A DNA stretch of 64,000 nt from positions 6,761,041 to 6,825,040 of the forward strand of contig BSYO01000038.1 of assembly GCA_033239525.1 (NCBI GenBank), read 5' to 3'. The DNA is from Nepenthes gracilis (taxonomy: Eukaryota; Streptophyta; Magnoliopsida; Caryophyllales; Nepenthaceae). Below are positions 41,401-47,711 of this stretch, piece after piece (the stretch's first letter is position 1; every line of letters starts with the position of its first letter). The notes under the pieces were generated by a model, which made no database searches, had not been told where the DNA came from, and worked only from the letters and a program-made list of their open reading frames with translations. The translations under genes were made by a program, and so were the position numbers.

Positions 41401-44400
41401 ATACAATTTGTTGAATTACTCCACAATGTCTATTGCCACCCGTTCACTAAATCTTTTACGTGAATCACCTTTGAGTAACTCCCAAAAAAGTGCTGAGTTC
41501 TGTGCACTCCAGAACTTCCTGGCTCCTGGTTTCGGATGCGTTGCGCTGCTGCATGTTTGCCTTGCTGGCCTACATTGTTGCCGGGTGGCTTTCCGGATTT
41601 GAACGCATTGCTGGACAGCTGCCTTGCTGGCATTCTGATTTGGCAGGTGCTTTCCCGCGTGGCTGGCAGTTCTCGGGTAAGTGGTTTATTCTGGACGGGT
41701 TGGCTGACGTGGAATAGGAAGGCTGACTCGCCCTTAAGTCCAGCATGGCGGTATCCCTGAATGCTGGTTCCCCCTCGCGCAAGATCTCGGAACTTTGCTA
41801 CGGATGTTGGCGGTTTAGATTTCAATTGGCTGATTCAGCCTGTCCCGCTTCGACCAGCTTGGTTATTGGCTTTTGGAAGATGTATCTCTTTTTCTTCCTT
41901 TGTCTTTTCGAGTTTTTTTTCCTTTGGACTCGTAAATTGTTTCATGGTACTTAGGAAATGCCCCAATGTCTGTGTTCTAAATCCAAATTGGCAAAACACT
42001 TGGATATAGAACACCGATTCTGTATTTCTTTCTTTTTATTTATAAAATTTAATTACTTACCAAAAAAAAAAAAAAAAAACCTTGAAACCATATATCTAGC
42101 TTACCTTCCAAATGTATAGCCACAATCTCCATTTTTGTCCTTTAAAAATGTGGTAAGTGTGGAAATATTTTGTGCACTTCATAATCTAAGATCTTGGATT
42201 TTCTCCAAAGAAATATGAAAATTCTACTCATGGTAAAGGCATTTGAATGTTTTTCATCGTGATCACTTCTTGAGGGCTACGTGTATGCATCTGCTTGGCA
42301 TTCAAGCTATCCTATTGAATGGCAACCGTAACTAGAATCTGTCTAGAGCCTTGATCATCTTGGAAATTGATTCCTATAGGTGTAGGCAATATTCCTCTCT
42401 GTTCCTGTGAAATGTTAAGCTTTGGAACTCGATTCGACTACTCCTTTGGTTCAGAATTCTTGGAGTTTAACAAATCTCTCATTTTTGCTAGGAACTTAGA
42501 GAATTTGTCATCTAGGCTTTGCTCCGGATTATCTCCTTGTTTTTCAATTCTTGAATACGCCTTTTCTATTAGGATAGAAAATTGGTTCAGTAGATTTTTG
42601 TTCAATTGTTGTAGGATGTTTTCTTAAGTTTCTTGCTGCTATTGTTGCATTTGTTCTTTCAAGTTTTCCTTTCTCACTGTCATAGCTGCTGTAGTTATAG
42701 GATTGGACTTCTCTGATACCACTTGTGATGTGATTGCTGAATTAATTTGGGTAACCGATAAATTTAGATAGGAGATGGGAAGATGAGAAGGAAATCAGAG
42801 TAGGGGAGGGGGGAGATAGAACAGGGAGTAGTATAGAGAAAGAGGAAGAGCTAGAGATAGAAAATAGAGAGGTATCGAGAAAGAAAACAGAGCAGAGTAG
42901 AGGGAGAAGAGAATTCAGGGAAGTAGAACAACATTCATTTTCGTCCTACATTTGATAATTGTTACATTGCCTTATAATAATGTTGCCTGCTGTAACAGCA
43001 TATCTACTTCTAACAAACAACTCAATTAACTAACTCTTCACTACTACTTTAGCTACTACCATGATTATCTTGGCAAACTAATTCTGTAAGTTGCCTACCA
43101 TGATTACTAGTTGGCTAGCTTTACACTTCGACAACAATATTTGTTGAGATAGGTAACCCTAATTGCTTCTCTGAAATTCTTCCAATACCTAGATTATCAA
43201 CTCAAGTACCTCATATCACATGATCTGACCGTAGGTATCTTGAATGTATCAAATGTTACATCAGCTAAAGATTCATCAACAGAGGCCAAGGAGATTAATT
43301 CTGCCTTTATTTAACCCAAACACTACATCTTTTATTTTTGCATATTTGTCAAAATTTCCACTTAATATGATATCTATTAGTTTATTTCTTAGGAAAATAA
43401 TTGTTTTGCTATATCCTTGATGTGCATACCCCTATTTAAAATCTTCCCAAGCTGCTTGTCGCCTCACAGCTTGCTCTATCCCTACCTATCGTGAATTTCA
43501 AGAGCTAGTATCATCAAGGATTATTAGTGGGGGTCTTCACAAGTCAAGTGGTCTCTAAATGATAGATGAAGAAACAACCCATATGTTTGTTCAACTATTG
43601 ATCCTCGCTTTTTGAGCTTCCTTATAAGCAAGGTCATCCTTATTCGGTTTTAAAGTTAGGTTCAAGTCTTAGTTTTGTTATTGATTTGTCTAGTAAGTCA
43701 TGTTTGTTCGCTAAATAATATTACAGTCAATAAACGAGTGTCAGTTTTTTTTTTAGTTAGTTAACTCAGATGTTAGGAGACATGGTCCTACTTTATCTAG
43801 GTTAGGTCCTCATTAGTTTAGTATATTTGTCAATGATTATTCAAGGTGCATGTTATACTAAACAAAATCTTGTTCTATTTTATTTGGGGACCTCTTTTTC
43901 TTTTGTTTAAGTTGGAATAGTTTTAATGTTCTTTGATGTCATATTTCAAGAATCTATCCATTTTTGCTCTAAAGAGTCTTGCTTGGGACCACCATCTAGT
44001 TATCTTCTTATTCTGAGTTTTGATATTCTTGTTTACAATGTTGTTCACACGGTTATCTTTGACTCCTATGCCTTCCTGTCCTTCATCATTTAGACCTATG
44101 TTTGTGGTCCTCTCCAGATGTTTGGTTCCTCTTCTATAGTGACGATCACTCCTTGTCAAGTGAGTCCTCTCCTCCACGTATCTTGTGGTTCCTGATCAAG
44201 AGATTGGTTTAGAGACTGTTCAAATGCACAATGCAAGGGTCATTGCAACTACGCTCAAATGTATACATGCTACTTTGTCATTTGTTGTATTTTATCTCTT
44301 CATGCGTGCCTTTTATACCCGCTAGATTTTATTATTATTCCCCAATCTGTCTCAAAATGTATTTATCACCTTGGCTAGCAACAAGGATGATGGAGATGAC

Positions 44401-46476
44401 ATGAGCATAATCATACATAGCATCTGATCCCTCTTCCTTTTAGGGGAAAACCCATTACATGTAAATGACTAAATAAAATAAAAGTTAATCCAAATGGTTC
44501 TTGCTCTACTGAAATCCCTTCTGGTGGCTAAGGGATATGATCAACCATATAGAGTGGACTGAGACACTTTCCTATGGCCAAATTGACTTTCCTCTAATTC
44601 TTTATTTCTCTAGCTACTATTATGTGATGGTCTTTACATTGATTAAATGTTTAGAATATCGTTTTGGATTGTAACCTTAAGAAAGAGGTTTAAAATTGAG
44701 CAACCACCCAAGTGTGTTGCTCTAAGAGTGTCTGGTTGGATAGACGATTGAAGAAGGTAGTATATAGTTTAAAGCAAACTCGAGGGGTCCTAGTTTAGCA
44801 AGTTGAGTAAAAGTTATGTAAAAGTTGTGATAGAGTTTTGGCTCTGTTACCGTGGTAGTGACCACTGTATGTTATGTCGTTATTCTTGCAATGGTTCAGT
44901 CCACGTTTTGCTTATTCTGATTGCTATCCATGACAATATTGTTAGTAAAGATGCCATGGCTCTCTCTTTGTTCTATCGCTACCATGGCTCTTTTATCATG
45001 GCAACAATCACTCTGTGTTCTATCACTAGTCCTATAATGGTTTACTCCTCTCTTTGAATATCTATATGATATTGTGATTACTAGCAATCACAATATTGTC
45101 ATTGCAATTTTGAAAATGATTTGTCATAGGCAATTTCAAACCTAAAACTAGGAGAGTTTGTGGTAATTTTTAAAATTGAGATGGCTATATTATCATTTTG
45201 GCATCTTTTTCTCTTAGGAATTATACCTTGGATTTATTACCAGGCACAGGTATTCTAGGTGCATGACCTTGTGATGCACCTATGGACCCAGTTCTTGCAT
45301 TATTTCCTTATGATAGGGAAGCTCTTACAAAACCAGAATGATACATGCCATTGTCTAGGAAGCTTAATCATCTCATTGTGTCATGTCTAGATATTGCTTT
45401 CTTAATAAGTGTTGTTAGGTAGTTTATGTCCTCTCGTAGTTCACATTGAGAGTCTATGATGCATATTCTTAGATATCTCAAGAGTACACTATGATAAGGT
45501 TGCTTTATATCAATCATGGTGACATATCAATCATGGTGACACAAGTTGAGAAATTCTCTGATGCTGGTAGGGTGGGTCTCCGTATAACATCCATTAGAGA
45601 TTATTACAATTTTATTGGAGGAAACTTTATGTCATGGAAGAGCAAGAATTGAATGTGTTCGTTAGTTGAGCGCTGAATTAGAATGTCTGTCATTCACTAA
45701 CTCATATTAGTGCGAAGTGATGTAGCTCTAACAATTTCTTAGAGCCATTGGTAGTAGGACTATTGTGTTTTATTAGTTGTGTGATATCTGGTTGTTTAAA
45801 ACATTGTTAAGCACACAAAACATGTAAAGGTGATTGTGATTTTGCTTATGAGAATTTTCAACTAAGCTTAGTTCATATTATACATGTATGGACTTGAGAT
45901 CAGTTTGCCAATCAAGTCCTTGATGGAGTTTAAGTTCAAAATCTTTGTTACCAAGTTGTGCATGACAATTATCTATGCCATATTTTGAAGGGAAGCTGTA
46001 GAATACCATCTTTATGTCTGTATATATATGTATATATATATAGGTGCACATGCCCACAAGTGGAAAGTTCTAACCCAAGGTAAAGAGTTCCTATTTCTCT
46101 CTCCTGTGCTTTTGGTCTCTTCTTTCTTTTTCTCTTCGCTTTGCTTCAACAATTCTTGTGGCTAAGAATCACTTGTGTAGGATCTAGTCCTTGCTACATT
46201 TTTTATTGTGTGGATGGTTTCTCATGGCTGTAAAATCTTTAGCCTTATCTTTTTTTTTTTTTTTTTTTTTTTTTTTGTTTCTTTTTCCCTTTTTTTCCTT
46301 CTATGGCTTGCATATTTATTTTGTTTGGGACAGATTTGATTATGAGAAAAACTCTGGAAAATATCTCAATCATAGTTGTCTAACATGTTTTTCATTTTTA
46401 GGTTCCTTTAGAAGATCCAAAACGATTTCGTATTGAATTGACTTTCAGCCGGGGAGCAGATCTCTCACCCCTAGAG
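3147..46476 (+). CDS. VIH: VIP1/PPIP5K-type inositol pyrophosphate kinase (plant VIH family), partial, 15 exons
   Basis: Join of 3147-3228, 7898-8056, 8178-8220, 12751-12833, 12939-13001, 13084-13158, 14932-15057, 23958-24199, 24466-24510, 30645-30711, 30947-31018, 31730-31974, 32111-32168, 36748-36915 and 46402-46476. The join gives about 534 residues with no stop or frameshift, and every intron is GT-AG. Family knowledge: these cytosolic bifunctional enzymes make InsP7/InsP8 with an N-terminal ATP-grasp kinase and carry a C-terminal histidine-acid-phosphatase-like domain; in plants they link to phosphate sensing and jasmonate signalling. Seen here: most of the phosphatase-like domain, including [65 protein letters not shown] and [18 protein letters not shown]. 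The kinase domain and the RHG motif should lie upstream of the window, and the C-terminal tail downstream. The family's usual length is about 1050 residues. Assignment is by recognition of conserved blocks. VIH1 and VIH2 orthology is not separable here. Confidence 0.93.
3720..3983 (+). repeat. 5' LTR of the 3720-6361 copia element
   Basis: Begins TGTTGG and ends TTTCA. Similar over its length to 6089-6361, with scattered substitutions and small indels, so this is an old insertion. Confidence 0.82.
6089..6361 (+). repeat. 3' LTR of the 3720-6361 copia element
   Basis: Begins TGTTGAAAATG directly after the polypurine tract. Followed by GTTTC, the same five bases that precede the left LTR. Confidence 0.82.
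6367..7517. other. Intron sequence, nothing recognised
   Basis: Ordinary AT-rich intron between the copia element and the SINE copy. No coding similarity recognised; short open frames here look random. Confidence 0.45.
7518..7675 (+). mobile_element. tRNA-derived SINE (Au-SINE-like)
   Basis: A box-A-like segment (GGTCTAAAGGTAAGGTTG, 7523-7540) and a box-B match (GGGTTCAAACC, 7566-7576) are spaced as in a pol III promoter. They are followed by a body with GACCCTCC...GCAGGAAGTCTCGCTTATTGGG that resembles the 3' body of Au-type plant SINEs. Diverged and probably immobile. It lies on the sense strand, about 220 bp before exon b. Confidence 0.7.
7898..8056 (+). CDS. VIH: VIH exon b
   Basis: Exactly 53 codons, phase 0 at both ends, after acceptor AATCCAG and before GTTTTC. 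It opens [20 protein letters not shown] and ends [11 protein letters not shown], among the best conserved blocks of the phosphatase-like domain of VIP1/PPIP5K proteins. A short acidic insert ([10 protein letters not shown]) sits in the middle, as is typical of plant members. Confidence 0.96.
8178..8220 (+). CDS. VIH: VIH exon c
   Basis: A 43-nt exon after CTGGCAG, reading [14 protein letters not shown] plus one base of a split Gly codon. The upstream intron is only 121 nt. The donor is GTTTAC. It continues the THAGRKQAEELGR block across the intron in frame. Confidence 0.95.
8736..9125 (-). repeat. 3' LTR (left copy) of compact LTR element
   Basis: Begins TGATG and ends CATCA, so the ends are inverted repeats. 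About 98% identical by eye to 10653-11038. Contains a TATATAGAGAAT segment and a direct duplication ATTTGGAAGGCAAATAAAAG near its right end. Confidence 0.92.
9162..9608 (-). CDS. Uncharacterised 148-residue open frame inside compact LTR element
   Basis: The first 25 or so residues are almost all Lys, Arg, Glu and Asn because the start lies in a purine-rich simple tract, so the true start, if any, is doubtful. The rest is ordinary-looking sequence (for example [20 protein letters not shown], and a C-terminus ending VEQLIPDV) in a clearly GC-richer segment. I recognise no domain. It could be the remnant of a gag-like or captured host reading frame, or chance. Similar non-coding sequence appears at 59156-59300 in a related element, where the frame is broken. 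Confidence 0.3.
   Translation of the reverse strand: MKNQKKKKKREKEKKREKNRKKKSNNSRFPQIFVQSQTSGSDHLRGNFNKPVKSSPGRELFIASLFVGLVDQSLRMLGFLARHYKEMTRTSWSSIRASRIALLQALVNFLPEISIALQLSAPSYSSLSPLPTGCPAPQLMVEQLIPDV
9534..10470. repeat. Simple-sequence tracts inside compact LTR element
   Basis: T/CT-rich runs (9534-9680, 10308-10320, 10374-10396, 10438-10460), AG repeats (9717-9738) and many GACGA/GGCGA steps between about 9780 and 9910. Open frames in this stretch on either strand are low-complexity and were not called as genes. Confidence 0.75.
10653..11038 (-). repeat. 5' LTR (right copy) of compact LTR element
   Basis: Same ends as the left copy. Preceded by the reverse complement of the initiator-Met tRNA primer site and followed by the TSD copy GTTAG. 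Confidence 0.92.
11044..12180. other. Intron sequence, origin unknown
   Basis: No recognised motif. Minus-strand open frames of 93 residues (11346-11627) and 86 residues (11677-11937) occur, but I see no family resemblance, so they are not called. Confidence 0.4.
12181..12291. repeat. Compound microsatellite (TA)n(CATA)n(CA)n, duplicated
   Basis: TATATATA, then ATAC repeats, a CA run, ATAC repeats, TATATGTATA, a second CA run and ATAC again. The second half mirrors the first, suggesting a duplicated tract. Intron 4 of the visible gene. Confidence 0.95.
12751..12833 (+). CDS. VIH: VIH exon d
   Basis: Starts after ATTATTGCAG, completes the split Gly codon and reads [20 protein letters not shown] then SSDEGRVQ. 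The donor is GTATCC. This is the [20 protein letters not shown] signature that sits in the phosphatase-like core of all VIP1/PPIP5K proteins. Confidence 0.97.
12939..13001 (+). CDS. VIH: VIH exon e
   Basis: 21 codons, [20 protein letters not shown] plus L, after acceptor GTTATAG; donor GTTAGT. It directly continues GRVQ of the previous exon over a 105-nt intron. Strongly conserved in the family. Confidence 0.96.
13084..13158 (+). CDS. VIH: VIH exon f
   Basis: 25 codons beginning [20 protein letters not shown], phase 0 at both ends; donor GTTAGT. The preceding intron is only 82 nt, close to the plant minimum, in contrast with the multi-kilobase introns around it. Confidence 0.96.
14010..14575. 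repeat. Diverged intronic tandem duplication
   Basis: About 14025-14190 and 14385-14560 share ordered blocks: CATAGTCTCTTGTTGGAGAAAAC against CATAGTCTTTTGTTGTAGAAAAC, GTGGTCTAAAATT against GGTGGTTCAAAATTTT, and AGTGGCTATTTTTCC...GAGAAATGGAA against TGTGGTTGTTTTTCC...GAAAAATGGAA. Offset about 360 bp. Could be two copies of an old repeat rather than a local duplication. Confidence 0.55.
14932..15057 (+). CDS. VIH: VIH exon g
   Basis: 42 codons after TCTTTTCAG, starting [20 protein letters not shown] and ending [13 protein letters not shown]; donor GTATTT. The open frame runs past the donor for some distance, so translation alone would over-extend it. The exon end is set by phase and by the join to exon h. 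Confidence 0.93.
15058..15885. other. Intron sequence after exon g
   Basis: Ordinary AT-rich intron. A 93-residue open frame at 15429-15710 has no recognisable similarity and lies in intron 8. Confidence 0.4.
15892..18460 (-). mobile_element. Possible solo LTR of a gypsy-type element
   Basis: Starts TGGACA and ends GGGTATTACA, i.e. TGTAATACCC on the minus strand, a start seen in several plant gypsy LTRs. TTTTCA occurs immediately outside both ends (15886-15891, 18461-18466), one base longer than the usual 5-bp TSD. GAGCCAAATGCTCAGTAAATAA (16278-16299) recurs nearly unchanged around 53184 in another LTR-like block. A minus-strand 124-residue open frame (17464-17838) has no recognised domain. 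No pol motifs. Could also be an unrelated repeat. Confidence 0.4.
18830..20643 (+). mobile_element. Ty1-copia fragment: primer site, gag and protease
   Basis: A primer-binding-like TGGCATCAAAGCC at 18830-18842 is followed by gag (19417-19644: [20 protein letters not shown]), a zinc-knuckle region (about 20126-20200: [20 protein letters not shown], a decayed CX2CX4HX4C) and an aspartic protease start ([11 protein letters not shown], about 20388-20420). Integrase and RT are absent; the copy is broken off by the next element at about 20644. Stops and frameshifts throughout. Confidence 0.75.
20644..22450 (+). mobile_element. Ty1-copia fragment: 5' LTR, primer site and gag
   Basis: A short LTR (about 20644-20804) resembles the left LTR at 49742, sharing CTTTGTTTTGG and TTGTTTGTAATTAT. 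It is followed by TGGCATCAAAGCC (20805-20817), a leader, then decayed gag from about 21590 to 22250 of the same family as that at 50480-51280 (shared order: start NGKNY, MWDY-like block, YNQ-N-A-K, LLNRCP-like block). No pol. Abuts the 18830-20643 fragment. Confidence 0.7.
22451..23957. other. Intron sequence before exon h
   Basis: Nothing recognised. Ordinary T-rich intron, ending in a pyrimidine-rich stretch and acceptor GTGCAG at exon h. Confidence 0.45.
23958..24199 (+). CDS. VIH: VIH exon h
   Basis: 80 codons plus two bases after acceptor GTGCAG; donor GTAAGT, a perfect plant match. It reads [20 protein letters not shown], then [38 protein letters not shown] and [10 protein letters not shown] second AG four bases downstream would break the frame, so 23958 is chosen. 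It follows an 8.9-kb intron carrying several retrotransposon fragments. Confidence 0.95.
24466..24510 (+). CDS. VIH: VIH exon i
   Basis: 45-nt exon after GATTGCAG, completing a split Glu codon and reading [14 protein letters not shown] plus two bases of a Lys codon; donor GTAAGT. The IPDVYDS(C/I)KYD block is a family hallmark, and the KYD part is supplied by the next exon 6.1 kb away. Confidence 0.95.
24921..25064 (-). repeat. 3' LTR (left copy) of antisense copia
   Basis: Begins TGTTAAAAG and ends CCTAACA. Next to it, CTTCCCCTCAAGTTGGAG reads as a minus-strand polypurine tract. Confidence 0.78.
27775..28275 (-). pseudogene. Copia protease/GAG-pre-integrase remnant
   Basis: A 166-residue open frame, the longest in the window. 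It corresponds to the region from just after the protease active site ([12 protein letters not shown], then [16 protein letters not shown]) through [18 protein letters not shown] and [16 protein letters not shown] to the pre-integrase motif [10 protein letters not shown]. No catalytic DSGA-type motif is present. Part of the antisense copia at 24921-29194. Confidence 0.75.
29032..29194 (-). repeat. 5' LTR (right copy) of antisense copia
   Basis: Begins TGATAAC and ends CCTAACA. About 20 bp longer than the left copy because of a segment around TATATATAGGATT. Confidence 0.78.
29195..30424. other. Intron sequence between copia and SINE
   Basis: No recognised element. Short TTTA/TGTA repeats occur near 30265-30325. 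Confidence 0.45.
30425..30526 (+). mobile_element. 5'-truncated SINE (Au-SINE-like), ends in C and T runs
   Basis: GGGTAAAGTTATGTACATCT...GTGGGAGCCTTGTGCAATTGGC matches the 3' body of Au-type SINEs. It is followed by 10 C (30498-30507) and about 19 T (30508-30526). Box A and box B are missing, so it is a truncated copy. It lies about 120 bp before exon j. Confidence 0.75.
30645..30711 (+). CDS. VIH: VIH exon j
   Basis: After CACTTCACAG it completes the split Lys codon and reads [20 protein letters not shown] then VQ; donor GTGAGT. Phase agrees on both sides. It follows an intron that contains a whole antisense copia element and a truncated SINE. Confidence 0.96.
30947..31018 (+). CDS. VIH: VIH exon k
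   Basis: 24 codons, [20 protein letters not shown] then VGSK, after TTTCAG; donor GTAAAT. The segment [12 protein letters not shown] is conserved in plant VIH proteins. Confidence 0.96.
31019..31729. other. Intron 12 of the visible gene
   Basis: 711 nt of AT-rich intron with no transposon signature. Confidence 0.5.
31730..31974 (+). CDS. VIH: VIH exon l (variable acidic linker)
   Basis: 81 codons plus two bases after AATGCAG. It begins [20 protein letters not shown], then passes into a low-complexity hydrophilic stretch rich in Ser, Lys, Asp and Glu (for example [17 protein letters not shown]). This linker varies among plants and probably forms an exposed loop in the phosphatase-like domain. 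The donor is GTGCAT, weak, but the split Lys codon is completed exactly by exon m. Translation runs on past the donor for 30 codons before a stop. Confidence 0.93.
32111..32168 (+). CDS. VIH: VIH exon m
   Basis: 58 nt after CTTTTGTTAG, completing Lys and reading [19 protein letters not shown]; donor [20 protein letters not shown] is a strongly conserved block near the second half of the histidine-phosphatase-like core, and its last three residues come from exon n. Confidence 0.97.
32545..32696 (+). mobile_element. tRNA-derived SINE (Au-SINE-like)
   Basis: A decayed box B (GGTACAAACAA, near 32585) is followed by AAGGATAAGGCTGCATATACCT, TCCCTCCCTAGTCCTATGAT and CTCTTGTATTGGGCAACC, the characteristic Au-SINE body order. 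Sense orientation, intron 14. Confidence 0.72.
33720..34920 (+). mobile_element. Ty1-copia remnant: RT, RNase H, start of 3' LTR
   Basis: Decayed copia pol: [19 protein letters not shown] (about 33750-33810) and [20 protein letters not shown] (about 33885-33945), then a YQQLVGK block near 34225, a CEVL*LR block near 34540 and an RNase H end to about 34700. GTTTGAAGGAGAG is the polypurine tract before a probable LTR start at 34810. Many stops. It parallels the remnant at 43430-46110. Confidence 0.72.
34921..36747. other. Rest of intron 14; possible LTR-like block
   Basis: 35440-35820 has LTR-like features (GTTAGTTA repeats, CTATATAATAATTG TATA-like site, then a pyrimidine-rich tract), but no partner LTR or primer site was found. 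T run at 36041-36066; CT/CA simple repeat at 36549-36621. No coding similarity in the 119-residue open frame at 36116-36475. Confidence 0.4.
36549..36621. repeat. (CT)n/(CA)n simple repeat
   Basis: CTCTCTCACTCTCCCTCTCT-type run passing into CACACACCCACACA repeats, about 130 bp upstream of exon n. Confidence 0.9.
36748..36915 (+). CDS. VIH: VIH exon n
   Basis: 56 codons after AATGACAG; donor GTTGGT. It begins [20 protein letters not shown], continues [20 protein letters not shown] and ends [12 protein letters not shown]. The His of SESHIHS lies where the second catalytic-type His of the histidine acid phosphatase fold is expected (inference from the family). Confidence 0.96.
36916..37760. other. 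Start of intron 15
   Basis: Ordinary intron. The last 100 bases before 37768 (GGGAGTCTCTCTCTCCAGGTC and flanks) probably belong to a copia LTR end. Confidence 0.4.
37768..38060 (+). mobile_element. Copia LTR-end/primer-site remnant
   Basis: TGGTATCAGGGCC at 37768-37780 matches the initiator-Met tRNA primer site with one change. It is preceded by a pyrimidine-rich LTR-like end and followed by a T-rich leader. No gag seen. Cut off by, or abutting, the antisense gypsy at about 38230. Confidence 0.5.
38470..38739 (-). pseudogene. Gypsy integrase core fragment
   Basis: Minus strand: [20 protein letters not shown], then [20 protein letters not shown] and [12 protein letters not shown]. The first catalytic Asp (MDFI) and second-strand region (MVDKL) are visible. 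The matching HHCC region is in the overlapping frame at 38788-39033. Confidence 0.83.
39593..39856 (-). pseudogene. Gypsy reverse transcriptase fragment
   Basis: Minus-strand frame with [10 protein letters not shown] (catalytic YXDD box changed to FFDD), [40 protein letters not shown] and a GFQD end, where a functional copy continues into the RT thumb. Part of the 38230-43136 gypsy. Confidence 0.85.
40907..41426 (-). pseudogene. Gypsy gag C-terminal fragments
   Basis: Two overlapping minus-strand frames. 41136-41426 gives the retrotransposon gag segment ([20 protein letters not shown], then [14 protein letters not shown]). 40907-41149 gives a tail with a decayed zinc-knuckle ([11 protein letters not shown]) and an acidic end. 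The two were one gag reading frame before a frameshift. Confidence 0.78.
41505..42080 (+). mobile_element. GC-rich poly(A)-ended insertion in gypsy gag (LINE or retroposed transcript)
   Basis: The gypsy gag frame is intact up to about 42082 on its N-terminal side ([17 protein letters not shown]) and resumes at about 41505 ([20 protein letters not shown]). Between them sits a segment that is much richer in G and C (41510-41870). It passes into a T-rich 3' part and ends TTACTTACC plus about 18 A. Such an ending is typical of plant LINE insertions or retroposed cDNA. No target duplication or LINE domain could be recognised. Short open frames occur on both strands but none resembles a known protein. 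Confidence 0.55.
42724..43136 (-). repeat. 5' LTR of antisense gypsy
   Basis: On the minus strand begins TGTTGTCGAAG and ends just before the primer site at 42711-42721. Contains an AG-rich stretch at 42800-42920. Confidence 0.65.
43137..43429. other. Intron sequence, nothing recognised
   Basis: AT-rich spacer between the gypsy LTR and the copia remnant. Confidence 0.4.
43430..46110 (+). mobile_element. Decayed Ty1-copia: integrase, RT, RNase H and 3' LTR start
   Basis: Sense-strand pieces in copia order: pre-integrase/integrase (about 43590-43880, with [15 protein letters not shown] and [11 protein letters not shown]), RT start (about 44490-44600, [16 protein letters not shown]), RT palm region around 44820-45080, then a KLNHLIVS...[15 protein letters not shown] block (45360-45500) and an RNase H part to about 45950. 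A purine-rich GAAGGGAAGC precedes TGTAGAATACC, a likely 3' LTR start near 46001. Heavily mutated. Confidence 0.68.
46248..46276. repeat. Poly(T) run upstream of exon o
   Basis: About 29 T followed by GTTTC; lies 125 bp before the acceptor of exon o. It may be the reverse-strand tail of a small retroposon or simple slippage. Confidence 0.85.
46402..46476 (+). CDS. VIH: VIH exon o (last visible)
   Basis: 25 codons after [29 protein letters not shown] then LSPLE; donor GTAAAA. The family continues with about 80-90 more residues in one or two exons. I could not find them between 46477 and 64000, so the last intron is at least 17.5 kb. Confidence 0.95.
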
Positions 46477-46999
46477 GTAAAAGTACTGCACATAGGTCAT
46501 TAAAATTTTCAGTTTAACATGGATTCCTGATTTGATGTAACCTTTCTAAAGCTGCACTTGTACTTTTTGATCACTTTTCAAGCTAGAAAAAGGTTATTTT
46601 CCAATCACTTTTGATCTTATGGCATATGGATAATTTAGAGTGATATGTGTTCACGTACCCTATGATATATGAATCGAACTTGCACTACATTTTCGTTTAA
46701 GTTTACATATGCAATGAGGAAGTTGAAATCTTTAGAAACTTATTTTTAGGGAATATTTCATAGGAAGTCAAGCCTTTTCTTTTTTGTTCCCAAATTCTTT
46801 CTTAGAAAGTATTTGTCAGTCTTGTTTGGTCTATGCTCCTAGGTAGTAGGAAGTTGTAAAAGGCAATATTGGTCCCATTGAAATACTGAAAATTAACATT
46901 TGAGTGTTTCATCTAAGTTTTCTAGAAGGGGACTCAATAATTTGACTACCTCTCTTTAGAGAAGATTGATCATTCACAACAGATCCAAAAGCTAGATAC
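46477..46999. other. Start of the last visible intron
   Basis: Ordinary intron up to the first nested copia. No exon with the expected VIH C-terminus is seen. Confidence 0.45.
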
Positions 47000-47711
47000 T
47001 GATGTGGATCATAATAAAAATAGCTGGAGCAAGCTATTTTATAAAGAGATCAATTTTCTGAATGAGAAGAATGAAGATTGAAACACTATGTGAAGGAGAA
47101 AGTTTTCTTCTTCCGTTTTACTAAAACTCTCATAGTTACAAATAATACATTTACATGTGTATAAATGATTTCTATCTAAACTACAACCATTTATTAGAAC
47201 TATGTATAATCTAAAACATGTAGGATCCTAGCTAAATATACTGGTTTATAGAGACAAAACAAGCACACATTAGCATCAGCAAGTGTAGTGTCTGAAGTGT
47301 AGCATTGGAAGTAAAATCAGATGGATCCTTGTGCAAGAGTGTTAGCTAATCATCTTGCATTATATGTTGCACATGGATTAATAACTTACTCTTGTAGGAT
47401 AGAAGCATAAGAGACATGATGACCGTTTGCATTTTGCTGTGACAGTACATCATAATTAAGAAACCACTATGTCACTCACGAAACATTAGACCAACCTCAC
47501 CACAAAGTGGATTGCAGCAACAAAGAGAAGCAATGAATTTCAATTTGTGACTCGTGAAAATTCTCATGAAATTCATGCCAATGAACTGAAACGTAATTAG
47601 TAACATATCTGTCAACACCTCCCTGGGGATAGACAGTAGATATCTCTTACTCCTATCTTTGATAAACGGGATTGAAATTGAGAGAAACATAATGCCTTAG
47701 AAAAATATCTC

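Larger units (their letters stand above)
38230..43136 (-). mobile_element. Antisense Ty3-gypsy element, 5' LTR kept, 3' LTR not found
   Basis: Read on the minus strand from right to left: LTR (about 42724-43136), primer site TGGTATCAGAG (42711-42721), gag (42700 down to 40900, interrupted by an insertion at about 41505-42080), protease (about 40830-40480), RT (40250-39593, with VFFDDIL as the catalytic-box remnant, and [18 protein letters not shown]), RNase H (39453-39259, [18 protein letters not shown]), integrase (39033-38248, [10 protein letters not shown], then [12 protein letters not shown], then [13 protein letters not shown]). This gag-PR-RT-RH-IN order defines gypsy. Several stops and frameshifts. 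The downstream LTR is not recognised on the left. Confidence 0.88.

Noticed and set aside
41490..41825. Overlapping open frames in the GC-rich insertion as a bacterial-type membrane protein gene or contamination
   Set aside because: Frames occur on both strands as expected from GC-rich sequence, none resembles a known family, and the segment ends in poly(A) within a plant gypsy gag.
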